DNA from: Corallococcus macrosporus DSM 14697
GTDB lineage: Bacteria > Myxococcota > Myxococcia > Myxococcales > Myxococcaceae
Direction: 5' to 3'
Assembly: GCF_002305895.1 (NCBI RefSeq)
Contig: NZ_CP022203.1
Span: 2,582,501 to 2,646,500 of the forward strand
Length of the DNA stretch: 64,000 nt
Shown here piece by piece: positions 51,678 through 59,862 of the stretch (position 1 is its first letter; every line of letters starts with the position of its first letter). The notes below the pieces were generated by a model. It was not told the origin of the DNA and searched no databases. It saw nothing but the letters and a program-made list of their open reading frames with translations. Position numbers and translations under genes: made by a program.

Positions 51678-52448
51678 CTAGTCTTCGGACGGGACGTCCT
51701 GACCCTTGAAGCCCCAGTCCTCCAGCACTTTGGCTTCATCCAGCGCGCTCTTTGTCTTCTTGAACCGGGCGCCGGACACCCCTTTCACCCGGCGCTCGCA
51801 CGCGGCCCAGGTGGCGTGGCGCTTCACGGAGCCGCCCACCTGGCTCAGGTACGACCAGGCCTTGGACGAGGAGGCCTCGCGCTGCTCCCTGGGCTTCTCT
51901 GGGGGGAGCGACATGTCCTCCGGCAGGTCGTGCACCGCCACGCCGTAGCCCTGGAGCGGGCCGGTGTAGAGCCGCGCGTCGCGCCCCTTCGAACAGGCCA
52001 CGGCGATGGCGTCCACGCGCTCGTTGCCGGGCACGCCCACGTGGCCCCGGATGTAGAACCACGCCACGGCGGCGGCCTCGGCGGCGTGGTGCTCCTTGCG
52101 CTGCGCCAGGAGCGCCATCAGCCGCTTCCAATAGATGGCGTTGGCCACCTCGCCGCCCTCGGCCGTCTTCCACCCGCGCCGGCTCCAGCCGAAGGCCCAC
52201 TTCGTGGCGCCCTGAATCACATAGGTGGAGTCCGTGTGGATGTGGATGGGGCCCGGCGTGCGCTCCAGGTGGCGCAGGGCCTTGCCCACGGCCGTCAGCT
52301 CCATCCGGTTGTTGGTGGTCTCCGGCTCGTGGCCGCCCAGCTCCGTCACCTGCCCGTCGGGCGTGACGATGATGCTCCCCCAGCCACCCGGGCCGGGGTT
52401 TCCTGAACAGGCGCCATCAGTGAAGACGAGGGTCGGGCGGTGCTCCAT
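51678..52448 (-). CDS. rnhA: Ribonuclease HI with C-terminal hybrid-binding-like domain
   Basis: A 256-residue protein. Residues 1-155 are a full RNase HI that cuts RNA in RNA-DNA hybrids: TDGACSGNPGPGGWG (D11), NNRMELTAV (E50), TDSTYV (D73), GHVGVPGNE (H136) and D146 complete the DEDD-type site. Ordinary bacterial RNase HI ends near residue 155. Here a linker is followed by about 50 residues (200-247) that resemble the hybrid-binding domain of eukaryotic RNase H1: Y200, TWAAC with W214, GARFKK with F229, K230 and K231, then an acidic helix. In eukaryotes that domain is N-terminal. It would raise affinity and processivity on hybrids. Confidence 0.93.
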   Translation of the reverse strand: MEHRPTLVFTDGACSGNPGPGGWGSIIVTPDGQVTELGGHEPETTNNRMELTAVGKALRHLERTPGPIHIHTDSTYVIQGATKWAFGWSRRGWKTAEGGEVANAIYWKRLMALLAQRKEHHAAEAAAVAWFYIRGHVGVPGNERVDAIAVACSKGRDARLYTGPLQGYGVAVHDLPEDMSLPPEKPREQREASSSKAWSYLSQVGGSVKRHATWAACERRVKGVSGARFKKTKSALDEAKVLEDWGFKGQDVPSED

Positions 52449-52503
52449 GCCGGCACCCTATTCGGCGCGAAGTGCTCCCGCCAGGACGGCGGTGTCCACG
52501 CGC

Positions 52504-53145
52504 TCAGTGCATGGCACTCAGGGTGGGCCCTGGCTGTACGCGCGTGAAGGCGGCGCGAACGGCTTCCTCCGGCTGGGCGCCGCTCAGCAGCAGCACGGGC
52601 CCTGCCCCCGCGAGCCGCATGGCCGGGACGCCGCGGATGCCCAGGCGGTGGGCCTCTTCCTCGTCGGCGAGCACGCGCGCGGTGTACCGGCCCGCCTCCA
52701 GCGCGCGCGTCATGGACTCGCGGTCCAGGCCCGCGTCCCGCGCCAGCTCTCCCAGCACGCGTGGGTCCCCGATGTCCCGGCCGTCCTGGAAGAAGGCGCG
52801 GAACAGGGCCTCATGAAAGCGCGAGAAGGCCCCCGCGTCCTTGGCGAACTCGGCGGCTTCGAGCGCCAGGCGGCTCCGGGACTGCACCGGCGGTGGCTTC
52901 AGCGTCAGGCCCCGCTGCTTGGCCATCGGGTAGACAGCGCGGGACCAGGCCGGCCGTGGGGGCTCATTCAGTGGAGCAAGCATCCGCGCGGGGGCCGGGC
53001 GCAGCTCGAAGGCGCGCCAGCGGATGTCGAGCGCCGCCCCCAGCCGGGCCTGCAGTTGCTCGAGGACGGGGAGCTCCAGGTAGCAGAAGGGGCAGACGTA
53101 ATCGCTCCAGACGTCGAGGCGGACCGGCATGTCCGATTGGGCCAT
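52504..53145 (-). CDS. DsbA/FrnE-family thiol oxidoreductase
   Basis: A 213-residue protein of the DsbA superfamily, FrnE-like branch. The thioredoxin fold opens with LDVWSDYVCPFCYLELP, giving active-site C18-P-F-C21. It contains the inserted helical domain (FHEALFRAFFQDGRDIGDPR) and the cis-Pro loop GIRGVPAM. There is no signal peptide, so it acts in the cytoplasm, as other FrnE-like proteins do, rather than in periplasmic disulfide formation. Streptomyces FrnE takes part in polyketide biosynthesis, and Deinococcus FrnE in oxidative-stress resistance. The role here is open. It lies upstream of rnhA on the same strand (55 bases). Confidence 0.92.
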   Translation of the reverse strand: MAQSDMPVRLDVWSDYVCPFCYLELPVLEQLQARLGAALDIRWRAFELRPAPARMLAPLNEPPRPAWSRAVYPMAKQRGLTLKPPPVQSRSRLALEAAEFAKDAGAFSRFHEALFRAFFQDGRDIGDPRVLGELARDAGLDRESMTRALEAGRYTARVLADEEEAHRLGIRGVPAMRLAGAGPVLLLSGAQPEEAVRAAFTRVQPGPTLSAMH

Positions 53146-53333
53146 GGGCGAGGCTCCTTGAAGTCCCGGGCAAGGGACATCCCCTCACGTTGGCCATCTC
53201 CGGGTGGGCGCGGAATCGGGCGGCGCCGGACCTCCTGGCCTCCAGACGAGCGTGCGGGCCGTCGTCATGTGGCCCCGCGCGCCGTATCCCAATGCCATGG
53301 CGTGAGCTCTGGCCGGGCGGACGGCGCGCGGCT

Positions 53334-54407
53334 TCAGGCGGCCGAGAGCTCCTTGATGAGGGCTTCCATCAGGGTGGGCACGGTCCGGTGCCGCAGGTTG
53401 GGGGCGGCCTGTCCTGCCCAGAGCGAGACGAGGTCCGTGCGGCCCGCCTGGACGGCCGCGGGCTTGAGCTTCGACAGGAACCAGCTCTGGATGGGGTAGG
53501 GGGCGAACGCTGTCTGTCGAGCGGCCATCTCCTCCGTCCAGCGATTGCGCAGGCCTCGCGCCAGCCGGCCCGTGAAGGCGCGCGTCAAGGTGGTCTGCTT
53601 CGCGCGGTCGCTGAAGAGCAGCTCGCGGTGGGCATCCGTCGTGCCTGATTCCTCGCAGACGAGGAACGCCGTTCCCAGTTGCGCGGCCTGGGCGCCCAGC
53701 GTGAGCACGGCGCGGATGCCCCGGCCATCCGCCAGGCCACCCGCCGCGATGACGGGCGCCTTCACCCGGTCGGCGACGAGCGGCGTGAGGGCCATGGTCC
53801 CCATCAGCGAATCCTCGGCGCGCGCGAGGAAGGACGGCCGGTGCCCGCCCGCCTCGAAGCCCGTGGCCACGATGAGGTCCACGCCCGCCGCGTCCAGCGC
53901 CTCTGCTTCCGCCAGCGTGGTGGCCGCGCCGGAGGTGAGGATGCCCCGGCGCCGGCACTCCGCCAGGATGGCCGCGGAGGGCACGCCGAACACGAAGCTG
54001 AAGACGGGCGGACGGGCTTCGAGCAGCGCCTCCACCTGGTCCTCGAAGCGGTGGTGGAAGCGCTCGGGCATGGCGGGCTTCTCCACGCCGAGCTCACGGT
54101 AGTACGGCTCGAAGAGTTGATAGGCGCGGTCGAACGCCTCCGGGCTGAGCGCGTCTCCACCCACGTCGTGGTCCGACACCCAGAGGTTCAGCGCGAAGGG
54201 CCTGTCCGTCAGCGCCCGGATTCGCTGCGCCACGCGGCCAAGCTCTTCCGGGGGCAGTTGATGGGCCCCATAGGAGCCCAGGCCTCCGAGGTTGGACACC
54301 GCCGCCGCGAGGCGCTCGGTGGAGTTTCCGCCTCCGAAGGGCCCCTGGATGATGGGGTGTTGGATGCCCAGCTTCTGGATGGCTTTGTTCGGACGGCCCT
54401 GGCTCAT
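53334..54407 (-). CDS. Nitronate monooxygenase (2-nitropropane dioxygenase family)
   Basis: A 357-residue FMN-dependent TIM barrel. It starts IQHPIIQGPFGGGNSTERLA, the usual first strand, and continues with LGGLGSYGAHQLPPEEL, PPVFSFVFGVP, LIVATGFEAGGHRPSF (FMN and active-site His block), PVIAAGGLADGRGI and GAQAAQLGTAFLVCEES. These match class I/II nitronate monooxygenases, which oxidise propionate 3-nitronate and other alkyl nitronates to aldehydes. GAGGAGC precedes the ATG at 54407; the long upstream frame is shadow sequence. It diverges from the ADOP permease gene. Confidence 0.94.
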   Translation of the reverse strand: MSQGRPNKAIQKLGIQHPIIQGPFGGGNSTERLAAAVSNLGGLGSYGAHQLPPEELGRVAQRIRALTDRPFALNLWVSDHDVGGDALSPEAFDRAYQLFEPYYRELGVEKPAMPERFHHRFEDQVEALLEARPPVFSFVFGVPSAAILAECRRRGILTSGAATTLAEAEALDAAGVDLIVATGFEAGGHRPSFLARAEDSLMGTMALTPLVADRVKAPVIAAGGLADGRGIRAVLTLGAQAAQLGTAFLVCEESGTTDAHRELLFSDRAKQTTLTRAFTGRLARGLRNRWTEEMAARQTAFAPYPIQSWFLSKLKPAAVQAGRTDLVSLWAGQAAPNLRHRTVPTLMEALIKELSAA

Positions 54408-54603
54408 CGCGGCGCTCCTCGGGTTGGGAATGGCGGAGGGATAACCTCGGTCAGTGGGAATGGTGGGGGAAACGACAGGCGAAAGCGTCCGCGATGTCCG
54501 GATGCGGGAACGGGATTCCCATGGCCGAGCACCCTGGCTTCTCGCTCCGCGCAGGTGGCCTGTACGCCGTGGATGGCACGCGGCATGCTCAAGCGTTCCG
54601 GAC

Positions 54604-57039
54604 ATGACGATGACCCTGGGCCAGGACCTCCGCTTCGCGCTGCGCAGGCTGCGTGGCAGTCCCACCTTCACGCTGGTCGCGGTGGCCACGCTGGCGCTGG
54701 GCATTGGCGCCAACATCGCCATCTTCAGCGTGGTGCACGCCGTGCTGCTGCGGCCGCTGCCCATGCATGACGATGCGCGGCTGGTCCGCGTGTACAGCCA
54801 GCGGCAGCAGGGGCCGGGGGCCACGTCCGTGCTGGACTTCATGGACCTGCGCGAGCAGGGCCGCACGCTGGAGGGCCTGTCCGCGGTGACGTCCGTGGCG
54901 GTGACGCTGGCGGCGGACAGCGCGGACACCTCGCCGGAGAAGGTCCAGGCGACGCTGGTGACGGGCGACTTCTTCCCGATGCTGGGCGCGCGCGTGCAAA
55001 TGGGGCGCGCGTTGCGACCGGACGACGTCCGGCCCGGCGCGCCGAAGGTGGCGGTGATTTCCCATGGCCTGTGGCAGCGGCGCTTCGGCGGAAGCGCCGA
55101 GGTCCTGGGCCGTTCGGTGGACGTGGGTGCTCCGGAGCCGTTGACGGTGGTGGGGGTGATGGCGCCGGGGTTCGACTTCCCCTCCGGTTCGGAGCTGTGG
55201 AACCCGCTCCTCTGGGATGAGGGCATGACGAAGCCGGAGGGGCGAGGGGCGCACTGGCTGGAGGTGTACGGCAGGCTCCGCCCGGGCGTGTCCCTGGCGT
55301 CGGCGCGCACCGAGCTGTCCGCCATCGCGGGCCGTCTGGCGGAGCAGCATCCCCAGACGAATGAAGGCAAGGGCGCGCGGGTGGAGCCGCTGCGCGACGT
55401 GCTGGTGGGCGAGGTCCGTCCGTCGCTCCTGATGATGCTGGGCGCGGTGGGGCTGGTGCTGCTCATCGCGTGCGCGAACCTCACGCATCTGCTCCTGGCG
55501 CGAGCGGCCTCCCGGGAGGGCGAGGTCTCGGTGCGCATCGCGCTGGGAGCCAGCCGTGGCCGCATTGCCCGTGAGCTGCTGGTGGAGTGCGGGGTGCTCG
55601 CTGGCCTGGGCGCGGCGGTGGGGCTGCTGGTGGCGATGTGGGCGGTGGATGCGCTGGTCGCGTGGGGGCCTCGGGACATTCCTCGCATCGAGGAGGTGTC
55701 GCTGGATGGCTCCGTGCTGGCCTTCACCGCGGGGCTGGCCGGATTGACGATGCTGTTGTTCGGGCTGGTGCCGGCGCTCCAGGCCGGGCGCCTGGACCTG
55801 GTTCGTGGCTTGCGGCGGGTGGTGGGCGGCGGCGGTGGCGGCGCGCCGGGACACCGGACGCGTTCAGTCCTCATCGTGGCGGAGACGGCGCTGGCGGTGC
55901 TGTTGCTGGTGTGCGCGGGGTTGCTGCTGCGCAGCTTCGTGCACCTGCAACGCGCCGAGCCGGGCTTCGACCCCGAGGGGGTGTTGACGGTGAAGGTGGA
56001 GCTGCCGCCCCGGCACTATGGCTTCGGCACCGCCGCGCCCGCGGCGTTCTATGACGCGCTGCTGGAGCGGCTGCGCGCCCTGCCCGGCGTGGTGCAGGTG
56101 GGCGCCGTGACGGGCCTTCCGTTGGATGGCGCCCGGTGGACGGTGCCGGTGAAGGATCCGGTGCGGCCCGTCCCAGAGGGCACGGAGCCCTGGCGGGCCA
56201 GCGTCCGCATCGTGACGCCGGGCGCGCTGGAGGCCCTGCGTGTGAAGGTGCTCCAGGGCCGGGGCATCACCGCGTCGGACCAGGGCGCGGGTGGGCGCGC
56301 GGTGCTCGTCAACGCGGAGGCGGCGCGCCGCTTCTGGCCCGGTGAGGACCCGTTGGGCCGCACCTTGGACACCGGCATGGACTGGGGCAGCGGGGCCATG
56401 GGCGGGCGCGTGGTGGGCGTGGTGGAGGACATGGCGCTGGAAGGGCTTGGCGCCCCGGCCTTGCCGGAGGTGTACGTGCCCTACGCGCAGGGGCGCTCCA
56501 CGAGCATGGTGGTGCTGTTGCGGACGACGGGCGCGCCGCTCGACCTGGCGCCCGCGGCTCGCGCGGAGCTCCGGGCCCTGGACGCGAGCCTGGCGCTCGG
56601 CAGTGTCCGCACGCTGGCCTCGGTGGTGGAGCGCACGATGGCGCCGCTGCGCTTCTACGTGCTGCTGGCGGGGACGTTCGCGGCGGTGGCGGTGGTGCTG
56701 GCGGCCGTGGGGCTCTACGGCGTCGTGGCCTACGCGGTGCTTCAGCGCACCCGCGAGCTGGGCATCCGCATGGCGTTGGGGGCTCGCGAGGAGCAGGTGC
56801 TGGGGATGGTGCTGGGCCGCTACCTGGGGCTCACGGCCTGTGGGCTCGTCATCGGGCTGGGGCTGGCGGTGGCCGCCAGCCGCGGGCTCATGCACCTGCT
56901 GAGCGGGGTTCGGCCCACGGACCCGGTGACGTATGGGCTGGTGGCGGCGGTGCTGGGCGCGGTGGCCTTCCTGGCGGTGCTGCTGCCCGCTCGCCGTGCC
57001 GCGCGTGTCTCCCCCGCGGTGGCGCTGCGGGCGGACTGA
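54604..57039 (+). CDS. ADOP-type orphan MacB/FtsX permease
   Basis: An 811-residue inner-membrane protein of the ADOP (acidobacterial duplicated orphan permease) family. It opens with DLRFALRRLRGSPTFTLVAV and the following ALGIGANIAIFSV, the hallmark of the group. A MacB-like periplasmic domain follows, then a first FtsX domain of three membrane segments (VGLVLLIACANLTHLLLARA), a second periplasmic domain (from about residue 450), and a second FtsX domain ending LPARRAARVSPAVALRAD. It is about twice the size of MacB permeases. No ATPase or membrane-fusion partner is adjacent, as is usual for these orphans. The ATG at 54604 starts the family N-terminus. Confidence 0.93.
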   Translation: MTMTLGQDLRFALRRLRGSPTFTLVAVATLALGIGANIAIFSVVHAVLLRPLPMHDDARLVRVYSQRQQGPGATSVLDFMDLREQGRTLEGLSAVTSVAVTLAADSADTSPEKVQATLVTGDFFPMLGARVQMGRALRPDDVRPGAPKVAVISHGLWQRRFGGSAEVLGRSVDVGAPEPLTVVGVMAPGFDFPSGSELWNPLLWDEGMTKPEGRGAHWLEVYGRLRPGVSLASARTELSAIAGRLAEQHPQTNEGKGARVEPLRDVLVGEVRPSLLMMLGAVGLVLLIACANLTHLLLARAASREGEVSVRIALGASRGRIARELLVECGVLAGLGAAVGLLVAMWAVDALVAWGPRDIPRIEEVSLDGSVLAFTAGLAGLTMLLFGLVPALQAGRLDLVRGLRRVVGGGGGGAPGHRTRSVLIVAETALAVLLLVCAGLLLRSFVHLQRAEPGFDPEGVLTVKVELPPRHYGFGTAAPAAFYDALLERLRALPGVVQVGAVTGLPLDGARWTVPVKDPVRPVPEGTEPWRASVRIVTPGALEALRVKVLQGRGITASDQGAGGRAVLVNAEAARRFWPGEDPLGRTLDTGMDWGSGAMGGRVVGVVEDMALEGLGAPALPEVYVPYAQGRSTSMVVLLRTTGAPLDLAPAARAELRALDASLALGSVRTLASVVERTMAPLRFYVLLAGTFAAVAVVLAAVGLYGVVAYAVLQRTRELGIRMALGAREEQVLGMVLGRYLGLTACGLVIGLGLAVAASRGLMHLLSGVRPTDPVTYGLVAAVLGAVAFLAVLLPARRAARVSPAVALRAD

Positions 57040-57220
57040 GCGGGGAGCGCGCCGCCGCGGCTCGGCGTGGCTGTCATCGTACCGCGAGGAGGGAGGGACG
57101 AGCGTGACGCCCGGTCTGGGAGGGCAGGTCGCACCCTGGCACCGGCTGGCATCGCGACGGCGCGTGGCCACGGTTGGCCTCGGAGGCGAGGTGCGCCCTC
57201 CTGGACGAAAGGGGTCGGTC

Positions 57221-57667
57221 ATGAAGCTCAAGGTGATGGGGATGATCGCGGGGCTGGCGTGGGGTGGGGCTGCACTGGCGCAGGGCTCGCAAGAGCCGTC
57301 GATGCCACGGGAACCGTCGATGCCTCAGGAGCCATCGATGCCACAGGACCCGTCGATGCAGGAGCCACCGAGCAGTGGCTCGCAGATGCCCGGCACGGGC
57401 GGCAGCCAGATGCAGGGCCAGGAGCTGAGCGGCTCCGTGGTGGCGATGCGCCGGGACAAGGTCTACATCAAGGATCAGAACGGCGCGGTGGTGCCCATTG
57501 GTGTCAATCACTCCACGCAAATCGATGGGAAGCCCATCGAGAAGCACCGGGATATCCAAAGCCACCTCAAGCGTGAGCTGAAGGAGGGGGACCAGGTGCG
57601 GACCCGGTTCAACGTGGAGAAGACGACCGAGAACATGGCGTCTTCCATCGAGAAGATGAGCAAGTAG
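57221..57667 (+). CDS. Small secreted repeat protein
   Basis: A 148-residue protein that I do not recognise as a named family. A signal peptide (MKLKVMGMIAGLAWGGAALA) is followed by four to five repeats built on EPSMPQ and a Ser/Gly/Gln linker. The C-terminal 80 residues form a small domain (LSGSVVAMRRDKVYIKDQNG, then VVPIGVNHSTQIDGK, then LKEGDQVRTRFNVE), which looks like an OB-fold or SH3-like beta-barrel as found in envelope stress proteins. AAAGGGG precedes the ATG at 57221. It lies 181 bases after the ADOP gene on the same strand and could be its partner, but this is only context. Confidence 0.8.
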   Translation: MKLKVMGMIAGLAWGGAALAQGSQEPSMPREPSMPQEPSMPQDPSMQEPPSSGSQMPGTGGSQMQGQELSGSVVAMRRDKVYIKDQNGAVVPIGVNHSTQIDGKPIEKHRDIQSHLKRELKEGDQVRTRFNVEKTTENMASSIEKMSK

Positions 57668-57841
57668 CTCGCGGCGCACGAGGAGGGCCGCGGTCTGGAG
57701 CGGGACGGTGCTGGTCCACCGCCGCTCTGGCCGCGGCTTCCGCCGTTCCCAGGTGTCCGCGGGGGCGCCGCTTCAAGGCGCGCGGGAGGCTTCGGCCCCG
57801 ATGAGCACTGCTACGCTTCTGCGACGAAGGGAAAGGTGACG

Positions 57842-58270
57842 ATGAGCTACCGGATTGATTCTGTCGTGCAAGGGTTCGCGGACGAATTCCTGCGTGCATC
57901 GTTGACGAGCCAGCGCGCGACCTTGGTGGCGGCCTGTGAGGCTGGGTTGCGCAACGCCGGGGTGATGGAGCCCGTTGCCAGCAATGCCCTGGAGCTCATT
58001 CGGCGTGGCGGCACAGGGACTGACGCCTTGCGATGGGAGTTGGATGGCCTCGTTGCTCAGTATGATGAGGCGTATTTCTCCCGGGTTGACGCGGAAGGCG
58101 GGCTGGACGACGAGGCAGTTTCGAAGTTCTCGAAGGCTCGTGCATTCGCCGCCTTGTCCTATGCTCTTGGAGCGGAGGCTGATTGGCTTGAGGCGCTCTA
58201 TGAAGCGGTCTCGACCCTGGAGGGGCAAGAGCCAATGGTTGAGCGGCTGAGGGCTGTGCTGACGGCTTGA
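57842..58270 (+). CDS. Small helical protein of unknown function
   Basis: I do not recognise this 142-residue protein. It is all helical and acidic (FADEFLRASLTSQRATLVAA, then WELDGLVAQYDEAYFSRVDA, then AFAALSYALGAEADWLEALY), without membrane segment, signal peptide or cysteine pair. Size, acidity and single-gene context resemble immunity or antitoxin-type proteins, but nothing proves that. Codon use is softer than in the neighbours (GTT, TAT, GAA and CAA are frequent) and GC is lower, which suggests recent arrival. AGGGAAAGG precedes the ATG at 57842. It converges with the DUF488 gene, with a hairpin across the stop. Confidence 0.72.
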   Translation: MSYRIDSVVQGFADEFLRASLTSQRATLVAACEAGLRNAGVMEPVASNALELIRRGGTGTDALRWELDGLVAQYDEAYFSRVDAEGGLDDEAVSKFSKARAFAALSYALGAEADWLEALYEAVSTLEGQEPMVERLRAVLTA

Positions 58271-58287
58271 ACATTGTTGCCAAGCCG
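58263..58287. terminator. Hairpin over the stop of the small helical protein gene
   Basis: CGGCTTG (58263-58269) pairs perfectly with CAAGCCG (58281-58287) around an 11-nt loop. It overlaps the TGA at 58268-58270. A second imperfect stem (TGACC with GGTCA) lies just downstream, before the convergent stop. Confidence 0.4.
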
Positions 58288-58324
58288 CCGACGCCCGGCT
58301 GACCTGTCGGTCAGGCCGAACTGC

Positions 58325-58711
58325 TTACGCTGATGCATTGCTGGCGCCCTCGGCCTCGATGAGCTCGGCCAGGATGGTGCGGTGGCAGACCTGTTCGAGG
58401 ATGCAGTCTTTTGAACAAAGGAGCGTCACCGTCTCGCCTTGTCGCACCCGGCTGGCGAGCGCGGCGATGGCTTCGCGCTGGGACGCCATCTCCTGGATGT
58501 ACTGCTCTCGGTAGGCGTCCAGGGTGATGGGCGTTCGGCCCTTTCCATAGAAGGCGTCGAAGAGCTCCGGGCTGGGCGCCAGGTTGCTTTGCCACACATC
58601 CCAGGTTTCCTTGGCCTTGGGCAGACCTCGGGGGCGGTATCGGCAGACCAGGACACGGAAGCCGTCGTCCGGCTCCGAAGGCACACACCACCGTTTGGTT
58701 TTGAGCGGCAT
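58325..58711 (-). CDS. DUF488 family protein
   Basis: A 128-residue cytoplasmic protein of the DUF488 family. The conserved blocks are VLVCRYRPRGLPK near residue 20 (in the family the strand ends with an Arg-x-Arg/Tyr-Pro pattern), SPELFDAFYGKGRTPITLDAY in the middle, and VTLLCSKDCILEQVCHRTIL near the C-terminus, where the Cys and His are conserved. The biochemical role of DUF488 is not established. The upstream 36 codons of the open frame do not resemble the family, so the ATG at 58711 is used. Composition is again softer than the genome average. It stands between the small helical gene and the repeat array. Confidence 0.85.
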   Translation of the reverse strand: MPLKTKRWCVPSEPDDGFRVLVCRYRPRGLPKAKETWDVWQSNLAPSPELFDAFYGKGRTPITLDAYREQYIQEMASQREAIAALASRVRQGETVTLLCSKDCILEQVCHRTILAELIEAEGASNASA

Positions 58712-58893
58712 CGTCGGGCAACCCTGAATGGGTGGGACGGTATTCCATCCGCGGTGGACCGGATTTCTTACCGGAACGGAAAGGGTGCCAGCCCCGTGGG
58801 GCCGGGGGGATGTCTCCAAGTGCTTGGAAATGTTGATCTTGAGGGCCTGACAGCCCGCGGCACGCGCCCTGCTATGGGCTAAGGCAGCAGCGT

Positions 58894-59439
58894 GACGGGG
58901 CGGTACGGGGCAGCACGGTGGGCGGGTTGGACGGGGCGGTACGGGGCAGCACGGTGGGCGGGTTGGACGGGGCGGTACGGGGCAGCACGGTGGGCGGGTT
59001 GGACGGGGCGGTAAGGGCGGTGGGGTAGGACGGGGCAGTCAGGGCAGCACGGGCGGCGGGTTGGACGGGGCAGGACGCAGGACGGGGCAGTCGGGACGGC
59101 GAGTAGGACGGGGCGGGACGCAGGACGGGGTAGTCGGGGCGGCGGGTTGGACGGGGCAGCACGCAGGACGGGGCGGTACGGGGCAGCACGGGCGGCGGGT
59201 AGGACGGGGCAGCACGCAGGACGGGGCGGTACGGGGCATCACGGGCGGCGGGTAGGACGGGGCAGCACGGGCAGCACGGGCGGCGGGTAGGACGGGGCAG
59301 CACGGGCAGCACGCAGGACGGGGCAGCACGGGCGGCGGGTAGGACGGGGCAGCACGCAGGACGGGGCAGCACGGGCGGCGGGTAGGACGGGGCAGCACGC
59401 AGGACGGGGCAGCACGGGCGGCGGGTTGGACGGGGTAGA
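58894..59439. repeat. GC-rich minisatellite array
   Basis: Three perfect tandem copies of a 36-base unit (58894-58929, 58930-58965, 58966-59001) open the array. It continues to about 59439 as a mosaic of related blocks built from GACGGGGCAGCACG, GGGCGGCGGGTAG and GACGGGGCGGTACG. There is no spacer sequence, so it is not CRISPR. All six frames are largely open because the unit lacks stops; the Pro/Cys-rich translations are not credible proteins. Many windows contain four runs of three or more Gs with loops of 1-7 bases on the plus strand, the classical G-quadruplex pattern. It lies between the start of the DUF488 gene and the end of the large secreted protein gene. Confidence 0.85.
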
Positions 59440-59708
59440 CCAGCAGCATGCAACACAAGGCAGGCTGAAGCAGCACGCAGCACAGGTCAGCAGCAATTGC
59501 TGACACAGGCATCACGCAGCACGGTGCAGCAAAAGTTGTCTCGCGCAGTCGGCACGCAATACAGCTCGACAGACAATTGCCTGGCACATGCAACGCGTGT
59601 CAGCAATCAGCCTGGAACAGAAACACCGCAGCACGCGTCAACAAGAGGCACGGCTGACGCAGCAGCACGGCATCACCAGTCAGTTGGCAATCAAGCAACA
59701 CAGGGCAA
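59440..59708. other. AT-richer island inside the minisatellite
   Basis: This stretch of about 270 bases is much less GC-rich than its surroundings and is dominated by CAGCA, GCAACA and GCACGC words. It is bounded by a 13-base direct repeat with one mismatch, GCAACACAAGGCA (59450-59462) and GCAACACAGGGCA (59695-59707). It contains a perfect 12-bp palindrome, CAGCAATTGCTG (59491-59502). Repeat-array sequence resumes at 59711 (CGGGCGGCGGGTAGG) and 59745 (ACGGGGCAGTCAG). A 75-codon TTG-start frame (59497-59724) is Ser/Thr/Gln-rich and not convincing. Confidence 0.55.
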
Positions 59709-59802
59709 TACGGGCGGCGGGTAGGTCGGGCGTGAGGTAGCAGAACGGGGCAGTCAGCCCGTTGCAGTCGGACGGCTCGGGCGTGTGGGATGGGTGAGTG
59801 GG

Positions 59803-59843
59803 AGCCGGTCCTCCGCGGAGGAGTTCATTCGCGAGGACCGGTT
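59803..59843 (-). terminator. Hairpin after the large secreted protein gene
   Basis: CCGGTCCTC (59805-59813) pairs with GAGGACCGG (59833-59841), extended by a G-T wobble and an A-T pair to 11 positions. The first arm also belongs to a second palindrome, TCCTCCGCGGAGGA, so two folds compete. It lies 20 bases beyond the stop at 59863 on the minus strand. Confidence 0.45.
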
Positions 59844-59862
59844 CGCCTCAAGCCCCCGGCGC

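Noticed and set aside
58894-59001. 36-base repeats as a CRISPR array
   Set aside because: The repeats are directly adjacent with no spacers, are extremely GC-rich, and no cas gene is present.
58872-59593. Pro/Cys-rich minus-strand ORFs of 184-203 codons in the minisatellite
   Set aside because: All frames are open because the repeat unit lacks stop codons. The translations are simple repeats with no start region or family.
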